From: UBA1413 sp964567485
GTDB lineage: Bacteria > Bacteroidota > Bacteroidia > Bacteroidales > Prolixibacteraceae
Length of the DNA stretch: 64,000 nucleotides
Reading direction: 5' to 3'
Assembly (NCBI GenBank): GCA_964567485.1
Contig: CAZMMX010000011.1
Location: 18,500-82,499, forward strand
How positions within the stretch are numbered: position 1 is the stretch's first letter; the number at the start of each line of letters is the position of its first letter. This document shows, piece by piece, positions 9,316 to 17,285 of the stretch. Made by a program: the position numbers and the translations under genes. Below the pieces are notes generated by a model. It saw only the letters and a program-made list of their open reading frames with translations, searched no databases and was not told the DNA's origin.

Positions 9316-9904
9316 GTTATTGGAGAATATCAGGGATTCCATTTCCCGGGAGGAAATGGCGGAGTTGCCGTTGCGGCAATTCCAGGGAGAAATCACGATT
9401 GTGGAGACCCAGGCCATGGTCCGTGAGGCTGTTGATGCCTTGTCGCAGATCGGGGTGCTGGGATTTGATACAGAGACGAAACCCTCCTTCAGGAAGGGGG
9501 ATAACCATCAGGTGGCCCTGTTGCAACTGGCTACGCGGGATAAGGCGTGGCTCTTCAGGGTGAAGAAAACAGGGCTTCCCCGGGAGGTGTGTCGTTTACT
9601 GGCCGACCCGAAGATTCTCAAGGCCGGGGTGGCCATTCGTGACGACCTGAAGGGATTGCAGAGAATCACGCCCTTCAAACCTGCCGGGTTCATCGAGTTG
9701 CAGGATAGGGCCCAGTCTGTGGGAATAAAGGATTTCAGTCTGAAAAAGCTATGCGCCATTCTTTTAGGGTTCAGGATTTCCAAATCGCAGCAGCTCTCCA
9801 ACTGGGAGGCTGACCAGTTGGCCCCTCCGCAGCAGGCGTATGCGGCCACCGATGCCTGGGCATCCCTTCTTATTTATGAGAAATTTCAGGAGATCAGTCT
9901 ATGA
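9302..9904 (+). CDS. DEDDy-type 3'-5' exonuclease (RNase D-like)
   Basis: A 200-residue single-domain nuclease. Exo I is GFDTETKPSF (Asp and Glu metal ligands). Exo II lies in AGVAIRDDLKGLQ (Asp ligand). Exo III is YAATDAWASLLIYEKF (Tyr and Asp, four residues apart). This is the RNase D/WRN exonuclease fold without HRDC domains, so it is shorter than true RNase D (about 375 residues). Either DNA or RNA could be the substrate; the downstream rRNA methyltransferase makes RNA more likely, as inference. Two starts are close (ATG 9302 and 9308). It ends in an ATGA overlap with the next gene at 9901. Confidence 0.9.
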   Translation: MAMSELLENIRDSISREEMAELPLRQFQGEITIVETQAMVREAVDALSQIGVLGFDTETKPSFRKGDNHQVALLQLATRDKAWLFRVKKTGLPREVCRLLADPKILKAGVAIRDDLKGLQRITPFKPAGFIELQDRAQSVGIKDFSLKKLCAILLGFRISKSQQLSNWEADQLAPPQQAYAATDAWASLLIYEKFQEISL

Positions 9905-11091
9905 GCAGCTATCGTACCCTTGAGCTGAAGGCCGGCAAGGAGCAGTCATTGCTCCGTTTTCATCCATGGGTTTTCTCGGGTGCCATTGGGAAGCTTCCTT
10001 CCGACCTTCGTGAGGGAGAGATGGTCAGGGTGGTGGGACGCCACGGTGATCACCTGGGGTGGGGCCATTATCAGGTGGGCTCCATAGCGGTGAGGATTGT
10101 CTCCTTTGAGGATAAGGTCCCCGGGGCTACCCTGTGGCGTGATAAGATCGCCGCTGCCCTTGAAGTGCGGCGAAAGACGGGAATTGCCGGGCGTCCCGGG
10201 AATAATGTATACCGGCTGGTGCATGGTGAGGGAGACGGAATGCCGGGGCTGATTGCCGATATGTACAATGGGGTGGTGGTCATCCAGGCCCATAGTGCGG
10301 GCATGTTCCTGGTGCGTCACGAGATCGCCGGTGCCCTTGCTGAGGTGCTCGGGAATGAACTCACCGCCGTTTATGATAAAAGTGAGAAAACCGTTCCCTA
10401 TAAGGCGGGGCTGGAACCCCACGATGGTTATCTTCTGGGTGGGGCCACGGTGCCCCACGAGGTGACGGAACTGGGACTTCGTTTTCACGTCGATTGGGAA
10501 ACAGGCCAGAAAACGGGTTTTTTCATCGATCAGAGGGAGAACCGCCGGTTGGTGGAGCAATACAGTGCCGGAAGGAAGGTGTTGAATATGTTTAGTTATA
10601 CCGGAGGGTTTTCGGCCTATGCCATGCGGGGAGGGGCTGAGATGGTCCACTCGGTCGATGCCTCGCGGAGTGCCGTGGAGATGAGCCTGGCCAACGTAGG
10701 CCTCACTTTTCCCGGTGACGACCGCCACAGCGCCTTTACGGCCGATGCCTTTGAGTTCATGCAGGGCATTGGCGGGAGGTATGACCTGATCATTCTCGAT
10801 CCCCCGGCCTTTGCCAAACATCAGGAAGCGCTGCCCCAGGCCCTGAAGGCTTACAAACGCATTAACGCCAGGGCCATGGAGACCATCATGCCCGGGGGCA
10901 TTCTTTTTACTTTTTCCTGTTCCCAGATTGTGGCCCGTGACAGGTTCCGTGAGGCGGTCTTCAGTGCTGCGGCCATCAGCCGCCGCCAGGTCAGGATACT
11001 GCATCAGCTCACCCAGCCTGCTGATCATCCCGTAAGCATTTACCATCCCGAAGGGGAATACCTCAAGGGACTGGTCCTTTATGTGGAATAG
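9901..11091 (+). CDS. rlmI: Class I SAM-dependent rRNA (cytosine-C5) methyltransferase, RlmI-like
   Basis: Methylates a 23S rRNA cytosine in the RlmI family. The 396-residue product has an N-terminal PUA domain (about 1-75), the FIDQRENR signature and a SAM-binding motif I (NMFSYTGGFSAYA, about 224-236). The catalytic region LDPPAFAK is followed by TFSCSQ, where a catalytic Cys is expected. Length equals E. coli RlmI. The start overlaps the exonuclease stop by four bases. It ends 21 bp before a convergent gene. The family is certain; whether it modifies the same nucleotide as E. coli RlmI is not shown. Confidence 0.93.
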   Translation: MSSYRTLELKAGKEQSLLRFHPWVFSGAIGKLPSDLREGEMVRVVGRHGDHLGWGHYQVGSIAVRIVSFEDKVPGATLWRDKIAAALEVRRKTGIAGRPGNNVYRLVHGEGDGMPGLIADMYNGVVVIQAHSAGMFLVRHEIAGALAEVLGNELTAVYDKSEKTVPYKAGLEPHDGYLLGGATVPHEVTELGLRFHVDWETGQKTGFFIDQRENRRLVEQYSAGRKVLNMFSYTGGFSAYAMRGGAEMVHSVDASRSAVEMSLANVGLTFPGDDRHSAFTADAFEFMQGIGGRYDLIILDPPAFAKHQEALPQALKAYKRINARAMETIMPGGILFTFSCSQIVARDRFREAVFSAAAISRRQVRILHQLTQPADHPVSIYHPEGEYLKGLVLYVE

Positions 11092-11112
11092 TCTCCCGTG
11101 GTGGGGGTGATG

Positions 11113-12588
11113 TCAGGCCAGGGTGGCTTCCGCACGTTTCCCCGCGGCATCGATGGCGGCTACTACGACGGGGCCATCGGGCAGGTCGGCAGGACAAACG
11201 AAGGGTTCCTTTTTCAGGATCTGGGGATGGTGTGGGATTTCAGCGATGACCACTCCTTCTGCCATGACTTCATATTTGACTACCGGGTCGTCACCGGCAA
11301 AGGCTGTTTGCCAGGTGAGTTGCAGTTTTCCCTCCTTCTCCGTTTTTCTCAGTTCCCGGGGGGCCGAGAGCCCTGATTTTTCCATTTGGAAATAGTTGGT
11401 TTTTCCCTCCTTTATGCCGGCAGCCAGAGTTTCTGTTTTCTGTCTCTCAGCAGGAGTGAGTCCGTCGGGGGCGATTTGGGCGGCATAGAAATTCTGGACC
11501 AGCTGGCATTTCAGGGGGTCCTCGTCGATGTGGCCTATGCCGGTAATGAGGGTATGGACTCCCGGGGTGGTGAGGGAGTATTCGATGAGGGGGCGGCTGG
11601 GGACGGCCGGGTCACCCACTTGGAGATAAACATGTTCCGGTTTGTTGGACCATTCCGGTTTTTTGTGGTACATGGCGGCATCGGCAAAGGCCTTCATGCC
11701 GATGATGCCCATTCCTTTGGCCTCTGCCACGGGGATGACATTGTGCTGCATGTTGAACATCAGCCTATCGTTGGCATTGATGGCGACCAGCAGTCCTTCG
11801 AGGATTCCCCATTCATCGCGCTGGATCATGTCGATCATGGCCGGGGGATTGTAATGTCCCGAGAATCCAATATGACGGATCAGCTTTTCCTGGCGGGGGT
11901 TCATGCCGGTGAGGTTGGACCCATCGCGGAAATCTCTGAGTGCCACCAGGGCACCGAAATTTCCCTGTGGGTCAAGCGGGGTCTCCAGTCCCTCGTATAA
12001 AACGTCGACCTCGGCACTATTGTGCAGGGTGTGAATCAGAACCATGTCGAGGTATGCCCCTTCGGGATAATGCCCTTCTCCGTCGCCGAAGATCTGGGTC
12101 AGGGAACGCCGGAGGTCATCTACGGCACACTGTACATTTTCACCGTTTGACCAGTTGCTGACATTATCACGGGGTTCCCATCCCGGTTTTCCCCAGCGCA
12201 TGCATGTTTTGGAGGTGAGCCAGATGCTTTGGCGGAGTTCCTCGCGATAACCCTCTTCTCCGGGAATCAGCTGCAACTTCCGGAAGGCCTTGTTAAAGTT
12301 TCCCTGGCTGGGGCCATAAAGGTTGGAGGTGTCGTAATAGTTGATGCCCAGGTCAAAGGCCTTGAGAATGATGGCCACAGGATCGACCCCTTCGGGTGTC
12401 CACTGGATCGAAGCCTGTCCACCCAGTCCCAGGGTAGTCACCATGAAATCGTGTTTCCCGAATTTGCGTTTCATGGGGGCGGGGGTCTTTTCGATGTTAC
12501 AGCTCCCGAGAGGCAACAGCGATACCGCGGCGGTCGTGGCGGCGGTGGTTTTGAGGAAATTCCTGCGTGAAAGTGTGTGTTTTTCCAT
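11113..12588 (-). CDS. Tat-exported aldo/keto reductase with beta-rich C-terminal tail
   Basis: A 491-residue oxidoreductase. It has a twin-arginine signal (SRRNFLK) ending in a lipobox-like LPLGSC, suggesting an exported, lipid-anchored protein. The aldo/keto reductase barrel spans about 38-340: LGLGGQASIQW, then YYDTSNLYG with the catalytic Asp and Tyr, LTSK with the catalytic Lys, and LIHTLHN. About 75 residues at the end (KLQLTWQTAFAGDDPVVKYEV and onward) look like a small fibronectin-III-like beta domain. That is unusual for the family, which normally has about 300-340 residues. It lies 3 bp after the DUF190 gene on the same strand. Substrate is unknown. Confidence 0.88.
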   Translation of the reverse strand: MEKHTLSRRNFLKTTAATTAAVSLLPLGSCNIEKTPAPMKRKFGKHDFMVTTLGLGGQASIQWTPEGVDPVAIILKAFDLGINYYDTSNLYGPSQGNFNKAFRKLQLIPGEEGYREELRQSIWLTSKTCMRWGKPGWEPRDNVSNWSNGENVQCAVDDLRRSLTQIFGDGEGHYPEGAYLDMVLIHTLHNSAEVDVLYEGLETPLDPQGNFGALVALRDFRDGSNLTGMNPRQEKLIRHIGFSGHYNPPAMIDMIQRDEWGILEGLLVAINANDRLMFNMQHNVIPVAEAKGMGIIGMKAFADAAMYHKKPEWSNKPEHVYLQVGDPAVPSRPLIEYSLTTPGVHTLITGIGHIDEDPLKCQLVQNFYAAQIAPDGLTPAERQKTETLAAGIKEGKTNYFQMEKSGLSAPRELRKTEKEGKLQLTWQTAFAGDDPVVKYEVMAEGVVIAEIPHHPQILKKEPFVCPADLPDGPVVVAAIDAAGKRAEATLA

Positions 12589-12591
12589 AAC

Positions 12592-12951
12592 TCAGATATT
12601 TCGTTTGCTTCCTGATTTGCACAACACCACGGTGGTTTTGTCGAGGGTGACCAGGCATCCGTAGCGTATCGATTCGAGCAGCGGCATCACCGTCGCCAGG
12701 AAAGCGTCGACTTGTGGTTTTTCATCGATGATCTCAACGATGACGGGAACTTTATCGGTATTTTCCCAGAATTTGTAGGAATGGATCACAGAGCTGGCGC
12801 CGTAGCTGAGGACTCCCTTGATGACGGTAGCTCCGGCAATGCCCTGTTTCTTGGCTTCGAAGACCAGGTGTTCATAGAGTGGTTGCTGGTTTACCTTGTC
12901 GGAAGAGCCAATGTAAATACGAAGGAGGTAGTGGTCAGATGGTGCATCCAT
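12592..12951 (-). CDS. DUF190 small cytoplasmic protein
   Basis: A 119-residue protein starting at MDAPSDHYLL. The frame is open further upstream to 13197, but that part is the shadow of crcB. LRIYIGSSDKVNQQPLYEHLV, then the GIAGATVIKGVLSYG and PVIVEIIDE segments, are typical of DUF190, a PII-like alpha/beta fold. DUF190 genes are known to occur beside crcB/Fluc fluoride channels, as here (crcB ends 2 bp before this start). A regulatory or nucleotide-sensing role is inferred from fold similarity only. Confidence 0.9.
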   Translation of the reverse strand: MDAPSDHYLLRIYIGSSDKVNQQPLYEHLVFEAKKQGIAGATVIKGVLSYGASSVIHSYKFWENTDKVPVIVEIIDEKPQVDAFLATVMPLLESIRYGCLVTLDKTTVVLCKSGSKRNI

Positions 12952-12953
12952 GG

Positions 12954-13331
12954 TCAGTTGATGTTGGTGATCAGTTTTCCGGCAAATACGGCCATGATAC
13001 CCAGAAAAAAGCTGAGGGAGGAGTAAAGGGCAAAGCGCAGCCACTCCTGTTGTTCCATGAGCATCAGGGCGTCGTTGGAGAAGGTGGAGAAGGTGGTGAA
13101 TCCGCCGCAGAGACCTACGGTGAGGAAGAGCCGCACTTCGGGTGAGAGGAAATTTCCCTTTTCTGAAATTCCGTAGATGATCCCAATCAGGAAACATCCC
13201 ATCAGGTTGACGATGAAGGTTCCCCAGGGGAAGAGGGTGGAGAGGTGGAGTTGGAAATACCTGGAAATAAGAAATCTGGCGATGGTCCCTATGAACCCTC
13301 CGAAACCGATGAACAGTAAAGATTTAAACAT
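12954..13331 (-). CDS. crcB: Fluoride ion channel CrcB/Fluc
   Basis: A small inner-membrane fluoride exporter that works as a dual-topology dimer. The 125 residues contain four predicted membrane helices, the FGGFIGTIARFLIS start and the PWGTFIVNLMGCFLIG segment with the key Asn. The pore motif GLCGGFTTFSTFSNDAL carries the Phe/Thr/Ser residues known to line the pore. Only 13 bp separate it from the end of rhaB, leaving no room for a fluoride riboswitch, so it is probably expressed from an upstream promoter. It is followed 2 bp later by DUF190. Confidence 0.95.
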   Translation of the reverse strand: MFKSLLFIGFGGFIGTIARFLISRYFQLHLSTLFPWGTFIVNLMGCFLIGIIYGISEKGNFLSPEVRLFLTVGLCGGFTTFSTFSNDALMLMEQQEWLRFALYSSLSFFLGIMAVFAGKLITNIN

Positions 13332-13344
13332 AATACAGGAGCTC

Positions 13345-14832
13345 TTATTTCGTATGGTTTAGTTCCAGGATCAGTTTGAAGCGGAGGTAGCTTTCCTCCC
13401 ATTGCTGGGTGTTGGCGGGGAGGTATTGGATCACGCCGAAGGAGTCGGAGACGATTTTTCTCATTTCGGAGAGGGACTCCACGTATCCGAGTCCGCGGGC
13501 TTGCATGAGGATATTTCCGATGGCCGTGGCTTCCACGGGGCCGGCCAGAACGGGCAGTCCGGTAGCGTTGGCCGTCAGCTGGCAGAGGAAGCGGTTGTTG
13601 GCGCCGCCGCCGATGATGTGTATCTTCTCCACTGGTTTTTTGATCATTTTTTCGATCTGTTCCAGGGTGAATTTGTATTTGAGGGCGAGGCTTTCGTAGA
13701 CACAACGGGCGATGGCGGCTTTTCCGGAGGGTATCGGCTGGCCTGATTTTTCGCAAAATGCGCAGATGGCGGTGGGCATATCTCCGGGGTTAAGGAAGGA
13801 GAGGTCGTCGGGGTCTACCAGGCTGACAAATGGGGTGGCCGAGCGGCTCAGGTCAACGATGTCACTCCAGGAAAGTGGGGATTCCTCATCCCATTGGCGT
13901 TTACACTCCTGGATGAGCCACAGTCCCATGATGTTTTTAAGAAACCGTGTGGTTCCGTCGACGCCGCCCTCGTTGGTGAAGTTCTGGGCCAGGGTTTCTT
14001 CTGACACCTGGGGTTGGGGAGATTCAATGCCCATGAGCGACCATGTTCCGGAGCTGATGTAGGCCCATGTGCCTTCAGTGGCGGGAACGGCGGCGATGGC
14101 CGAGGCCGTATCGTGGGAGGCCACGGCAATACAGGGCACCGCCTCGCTTCCTGTTTCGGCGCATACCTCAGGAAGCAGCGACCCCAAAACACTCCCCGGA
14201 GGGATGATCTCTTCGACCAGCTCATGGGGAATTCCCGCCACATCGAACAGGCGGTATTCCCATTCCGGTTTTCCGGCCTTCAACATCTGAGAGGTGCTGG
14301 CGATGGTATATTCATTTTTCCTGATTCCGGTGAAGAGGAAATTCAGGACATCGGGGGTGAAGAGGAGGGAGCTGGCGATTTTCATGGTTTGCAGGCCGGA
14401 ACGGGTGGCCGAGAAGAGCTGGAACAGGGTGTTGAATTGCATGAACTGGATGCCCGTGAGGAGGTAGGTCTCCTTTCTGGGGAGGAGTTCAAAAAACTGC
14501 TTCATGCTCTCGTCGGTACGTTTGTCGCGATAGGCAAAGGGAAGCCCGGACAGTTGGCCGTCGGCAGTCACCAGGGCATAGTCGACGCCCCAGGTGTCGA
14601 TGCCTATGGATTCCGGCTGTATCTGCATCTCCTTGACACATTTGGCCAGTCCCGTCTTCAGTTCGCTGAACAGGGAAAAGATGTTCCAATAGTAATGGCC
14701 ATGGATAAGAGACATCTGGTTGGTGAAGCGGTGGACTTCGGTGAGGGTCAGGTTTTCGCCCGTCAGGGAGCCCAGGATGGCCCTTCCTCCGGATGCCCCG
14801 AGGTCAAAGGCCAGAAAGTGGTGTGGAATCAT
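13345..14832 (-). CDS. rhaB: Rhamnulokinase
   Basis: Phosphorylates L-rhamnulose to rhamnulose 1-phosphate in rhamnose breakdown. The 495-residue protein is a FGGY-type sugar kinase with the rhamnulokinase opening FLAFDLGASGGRAILG, the catalytic-Asp region GIDTWGVDYAL, an ATP-site segment SSGTWSLMG and IIGGGANN near the C-terminus. No rhaA, rhaD or rhamnose regulator is in the window, so the rest of the pathway is elsewhere. It lies upstream of crcB and DUF190 on one strand with a 13-bp gap, which makes an odd mixed operon. Confidence 0.95.
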   Translation of the reverse strand: MIPHHFLAFDLGASGGRAILGSLTGENLTLTEVHRFTNQMSLIHGHYYWNIFSLFSELKTGLAKCVKEMQIQPESIGIDTWGVDYALVTADGQLSGLPFAYRDKRTDESMKQFFELLPRKETYLLTGIQFMQFNTLFQLFSATRSGLQTMKIASSLLFTPDVLNFLFTGIRKNEYTIASTSQMLKAGKPEWEYRLFDVAGIPHELVEEIIPPGSVLGSLLPEVCAETGSEAVPCIAVASHDTASAIAAVPATEGTWAYISSGTWSLMGIESPQPQVSEETLAQNFTNEGGVDGTTRFLKNIMGLWLIQECKRQWDEESPLSWSDIVDLSRSATPFVSLVDPDDLSFLNPGDMPTAICAFCEKSGQPIPSGKAAIARCVYESLALKYKFTLEQIEKMIKKPVEKIHIIGGGANNRFLCQLTANATGLPVLAGPVEATAIGNILMQARGLGYVESLSEMRKIVSDSFGVIQYLPANTQQWEESYLRFKLILELNHTK

Positions 14833-14904
14833 GGGTGGTGGTATTACGCTGATTGAAATAAAAAGGCAAGTTAAGAAAATGCACTGTTATTCGGAAATGG
14901 GGTC

Positions 14905-16197
14905 TTAAGAATTTCCGAACCGTTTTCCCCACCAGTGGATCAGCCGTTCCAGGATTTTCGCTTCTGCCGGGTTACTTCCCGGTTGGTAAAACCGTTTTTT
15001 GTGGATTTCTGGAGGCAGGAACTCCTGTTCGGTGAAGTTCCTCTGGAAGGAGTGGGCATATTTATAGTCATCGCCGTATCCGAGGTCTTTCATCAGCCGT
15101 GTGGGGGCGTTCCGGAGGTGGAGGGGTACCGGCAGGTTTCCTGTTTGACGTACTGTTTCCAGGGCGGCATCGATGGCGGTATAGGCGGAATTGCTCTTTG
15201 GGGAGGTCGCCAGGTAAATGGCGCATTCCGCCAGGAGGATGCGCGCTTCGGGATGGCCGATGGTGTGAACGGCATTAAAGGTGCTCTGGGCCAGCAAAAG
15301 GGCATTGGGGTTAGCCAGACCGACATCTTCGGAAGCCAGGATGACCATCCTGCGGGCAATAAACTTGACATCCTCGCCTCCTTCGATCATTCTGGCCAGC
15401 CAATACACCGCAGCATCGGGATCACTGCCCCTCATGCTCTTGATGAATGCCGAGATGATGTCGTAGTGGAGCTCTCCCTGTTTGTCGTACATGGCCAGGT
15501 TCTTCTGGAGGAGATAAAGCACCTTCTCATTGGTGATGACCACAGGGTCGGCTTCCTCGGCGGTGACCACCAGTTCCAGGACGTTGAGGAGCTTGCGGGC
15601 ATCCCCCCCTGAAAAGCGGAGAAGGGCTTCTTCTTCTTCGACGATGACCTTTCTCTCCTTCAGTTCCGGATCTTTGGCCAGGGCAGTGGCGACCAGGCGT
15701 AACAGCTCTTCCCTCCCGAGGGAATTCAGGACATACACCTGGCATCGCGACAGCAGCGGGGAGATGACTTCGAAGGAGGGGTTTTCTGTGGTGGCCCCAA
15801 TGAGGGTGATGGTCCCCGATTCCACGGCTCCCAAAAGGGAGTCCTGCTGTGATTTACTGAAGCGGTGGATCTCATCGATGAAGAGAATGGGGTTTGGACG
15901 GTTGAAAAACTGTTGGTTCCGGGCTTTGTCGATCACCTCCCTGATATCCTTGACTCCTGAGTTGATGGCGCTCAGGGTATGGAAAGGACGGTCGAGGGTG
16001 GTGGCGATGATACGCGCCAGGGTGGTCTTGCCCACACCCGGGGGACCCCACAGGATGATGGATGCCAGGTTCCCCGAGGTGACCATCCTGCGGAGCACGG
16101 CGTCGGGGCCCACGAGATGGTCCTGACCCAGGAACTCATCCAGGGTGCGGGGGCGCATCCTCTCGGCCAGAGGCGTGTTACTGCTCATATTTCGCAA
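14905..16197 (-). CDS. rarA: Replication-associated recombination protein A (RarA/MgsA)
   Basis: AAA+ ATPase acting at stalled replication forks, related to clamp-loader subunits. The 430-residue product shows LAERMRPRTLDEFLGQDHLVG, Walker A GPPGVGKTT (about 50-58), Walker B LFIDEIHRFSKSQQD and a sensor-1 segment GATTENPSF. The conserved MgsA C-terminal domain includes HLRNAPTRLMKDLGYGDDYKYAH. The frame starts at ATG 16197; an ATG at 16188 (MSSNTPLAERM) fits family N-termini slightly better. It lies 17 bp after the ChaN-like gene. Confidence 0.96.
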   Translation of the reverse strand: MRNMSSNTPLAERMRPRTLDEFLGQDHLVGPDAVLRRMVTSGNLASIILWGPPGVGKTTLARIIATTLDRPFHTLSAINSGVKDIREVIDKARNQQFFNRPNPILFIDEIHRFSKSQQDSLLGAVESGTITLIGATTENPSFEVISPLLSRCQVYVLNSLGREELLRLVATALAKDPELKERKVIVEEEEALLRFSGGDARKLLNVLELVVTAEEADPVVITNEKVLYLLQKNLAMYDKQGELHYDIISAFIKSMRGSDPDAAVYWLARMIEGGEDVKFIARRMVILASEDVGLANPNALLLAQSTFNAVHTIGHPEARILLAECAIYLATSPKSNSAYTAIDAALETVRQTGNLPVPLHLRNAPTRLMKDLGYGDDYKYAHSFQRNFTEQEFLPPEIHKKRFYQPGSNPAEAKILERLIHWWGKRFGNS

Positions 16198-16214
16198 TTT
16201 CGGCTGGCGTGCAT

Positions 16215-17273
16215 TTAGTAGGTCGTAGTCATATTCTCATCGACACAAAGGATGAAATCGGCTTTACGGAGGTTTTGCCTGTCCAGTTTCCGGGCATCGG
16301 CTTGGGAAACAGTAGCGATGGTGACCGCCCTGAGTTGGGGACGCGTGCGTTTCAGGTACCAGAGGATTCCTTCATAGTTGTCAGAATGGTAAGTGCCGTG
16401 ATAATGGATGAATAGCTTTCCTCCGGGATGGTTGGCGGTGATGAAGTGAGCCATGGTGGCATCTTTGATGGCCTGGGCTTTGGGAAGGGTCTCCGAGGTG
16501 TGGTTTCCCATCATGCCGGTCATGGCGGCATACCCGGGAAGTGTAGCGTCGTAGTCAATGGGGAGGGGAGCTATCCACTCCTTCTCTTTTGCTGTGAGGG
16601 AGTCGAGGGCTGCGAAATCCTTTTTGAAAACCAGGTTGGCATACCTTCGGGGAATATTGGTGGCGATGAAGCGCAGGCCCTTCTCCCTGGCGAAATCGAC
16701 CAGCGGGGCGTAATCGGTTTTGTGGTTGGGCCATAAACGTGCCAGGGTGTCGAGGGTTTTGGCAGTAATCCTCCCTTCGAGGTAGTCATTGAGGGGTTCC
16801 TGGTTGTCGGCTTCCACCATTTCAGCCCCCAGGACCAACTCCCTTTTTCGGTGCAGTGATTCGGTCACCTCATATTGTAACCAATGGGCAATGGGGTTGT
16901 TATGGAGTTCGCCGAAGAGAAGGATGTCACCACGGGAAATCTCCCTAACCATTTTTTCATAGGAGATCTCTTTTCCGCTTCCGGTGAATATCGTGTAGGC
17001 TTTTTTTCCCCGTTCTGAAGAACCTGGTTTGCTGGAGTCGGCAGTTTTTTCCCGGGCTGAAGTGGTGATTCCGGCGATTAAGGCTACGATAAGCCAAAAA
17101 ACCGGGAGCGAAAGTCTGCGGCGGTATGGTTCCCTCACAAAAGTGGCTGATTCCGGAATGGGCATTCCCTGGTGACTCTTCTGCGGGGCGAGGGAACCGG
17201 AAAGAGCGGAACTCCTTGCCGGAACCTGATTTTCCGCAGGCTCTGCCAAAACGGGTTTCAGTATCCTAATCAT
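16215..17273 (-). CDS. ChaN-like (haem-binding uptake, Tiki superfamily) secreted protein
   Basis: A 352-residue protein of the ChaN/DUF399 family. The core (about 95-350) has GDILLFGELHNNPIAHWLQYEV, GAEMVEADNQEPLNDYL and a late HYHGTYHSDNYEGILWYL segment. ChaN members bind haem in some bacteria; related Tiki folds are metalloproteases. The N-terminus is unusually long: a hydrophobic segment (LPVFWLIVALIAGITTSA) lies near residue 60. An internal ATG at 17165 would give a more ordinary signal peptide. The first ATG (17273) is only 12 bp after the TPR gene, so both starts are plausible. Iron or haem uptake is inferred. Confidence 0.82.
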   Translation of the reverse strand: MIRILKPVLAEPAENQVPARSSALSGSLAPQKSHQGMPIPESATFVREPYRRRLSLPVFWLIVALIAGITTSAREKTADSSKPGSSERGKKAYTIFTGSGKEISYEKMVREISRGDILLFGELHNNPIAHWLQYEVTESLHRKRELVLGAEMVEADNQEPLNDYLEGRITAKTLDTLARLWPNHKTDYAPLVDFAREKGLRFIATNIPRRYANLVFKKDFAALDSLTAKEKEWIAPLPIDYDATLPGYAAMTGMMGNHTSETLPKAQAIKDATMAHFITANHPGGKLFIHYHGTYHSDNYEGILWYLKRTRPQLRAVTIATVSQADARKLDRQNLRKADFILCVDENMTTTY

Positions 17274-17285
17274 TGGTCATCGTTT

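Noticed and set aside
9946..11046. 366-residue minus-strand ORF opposite the RlmI-like gene
   Set aside because: Antisense shadow with no recognisable motif; the plus-strand frame has complete methyltransferase motifs.
13332..13344. Fluoride riboswitch before crcB
   Set aside because: Only 13 bp separate rhaB and crcB, too little for the aptamer, and the motif is not seen inside the end of rhaB.
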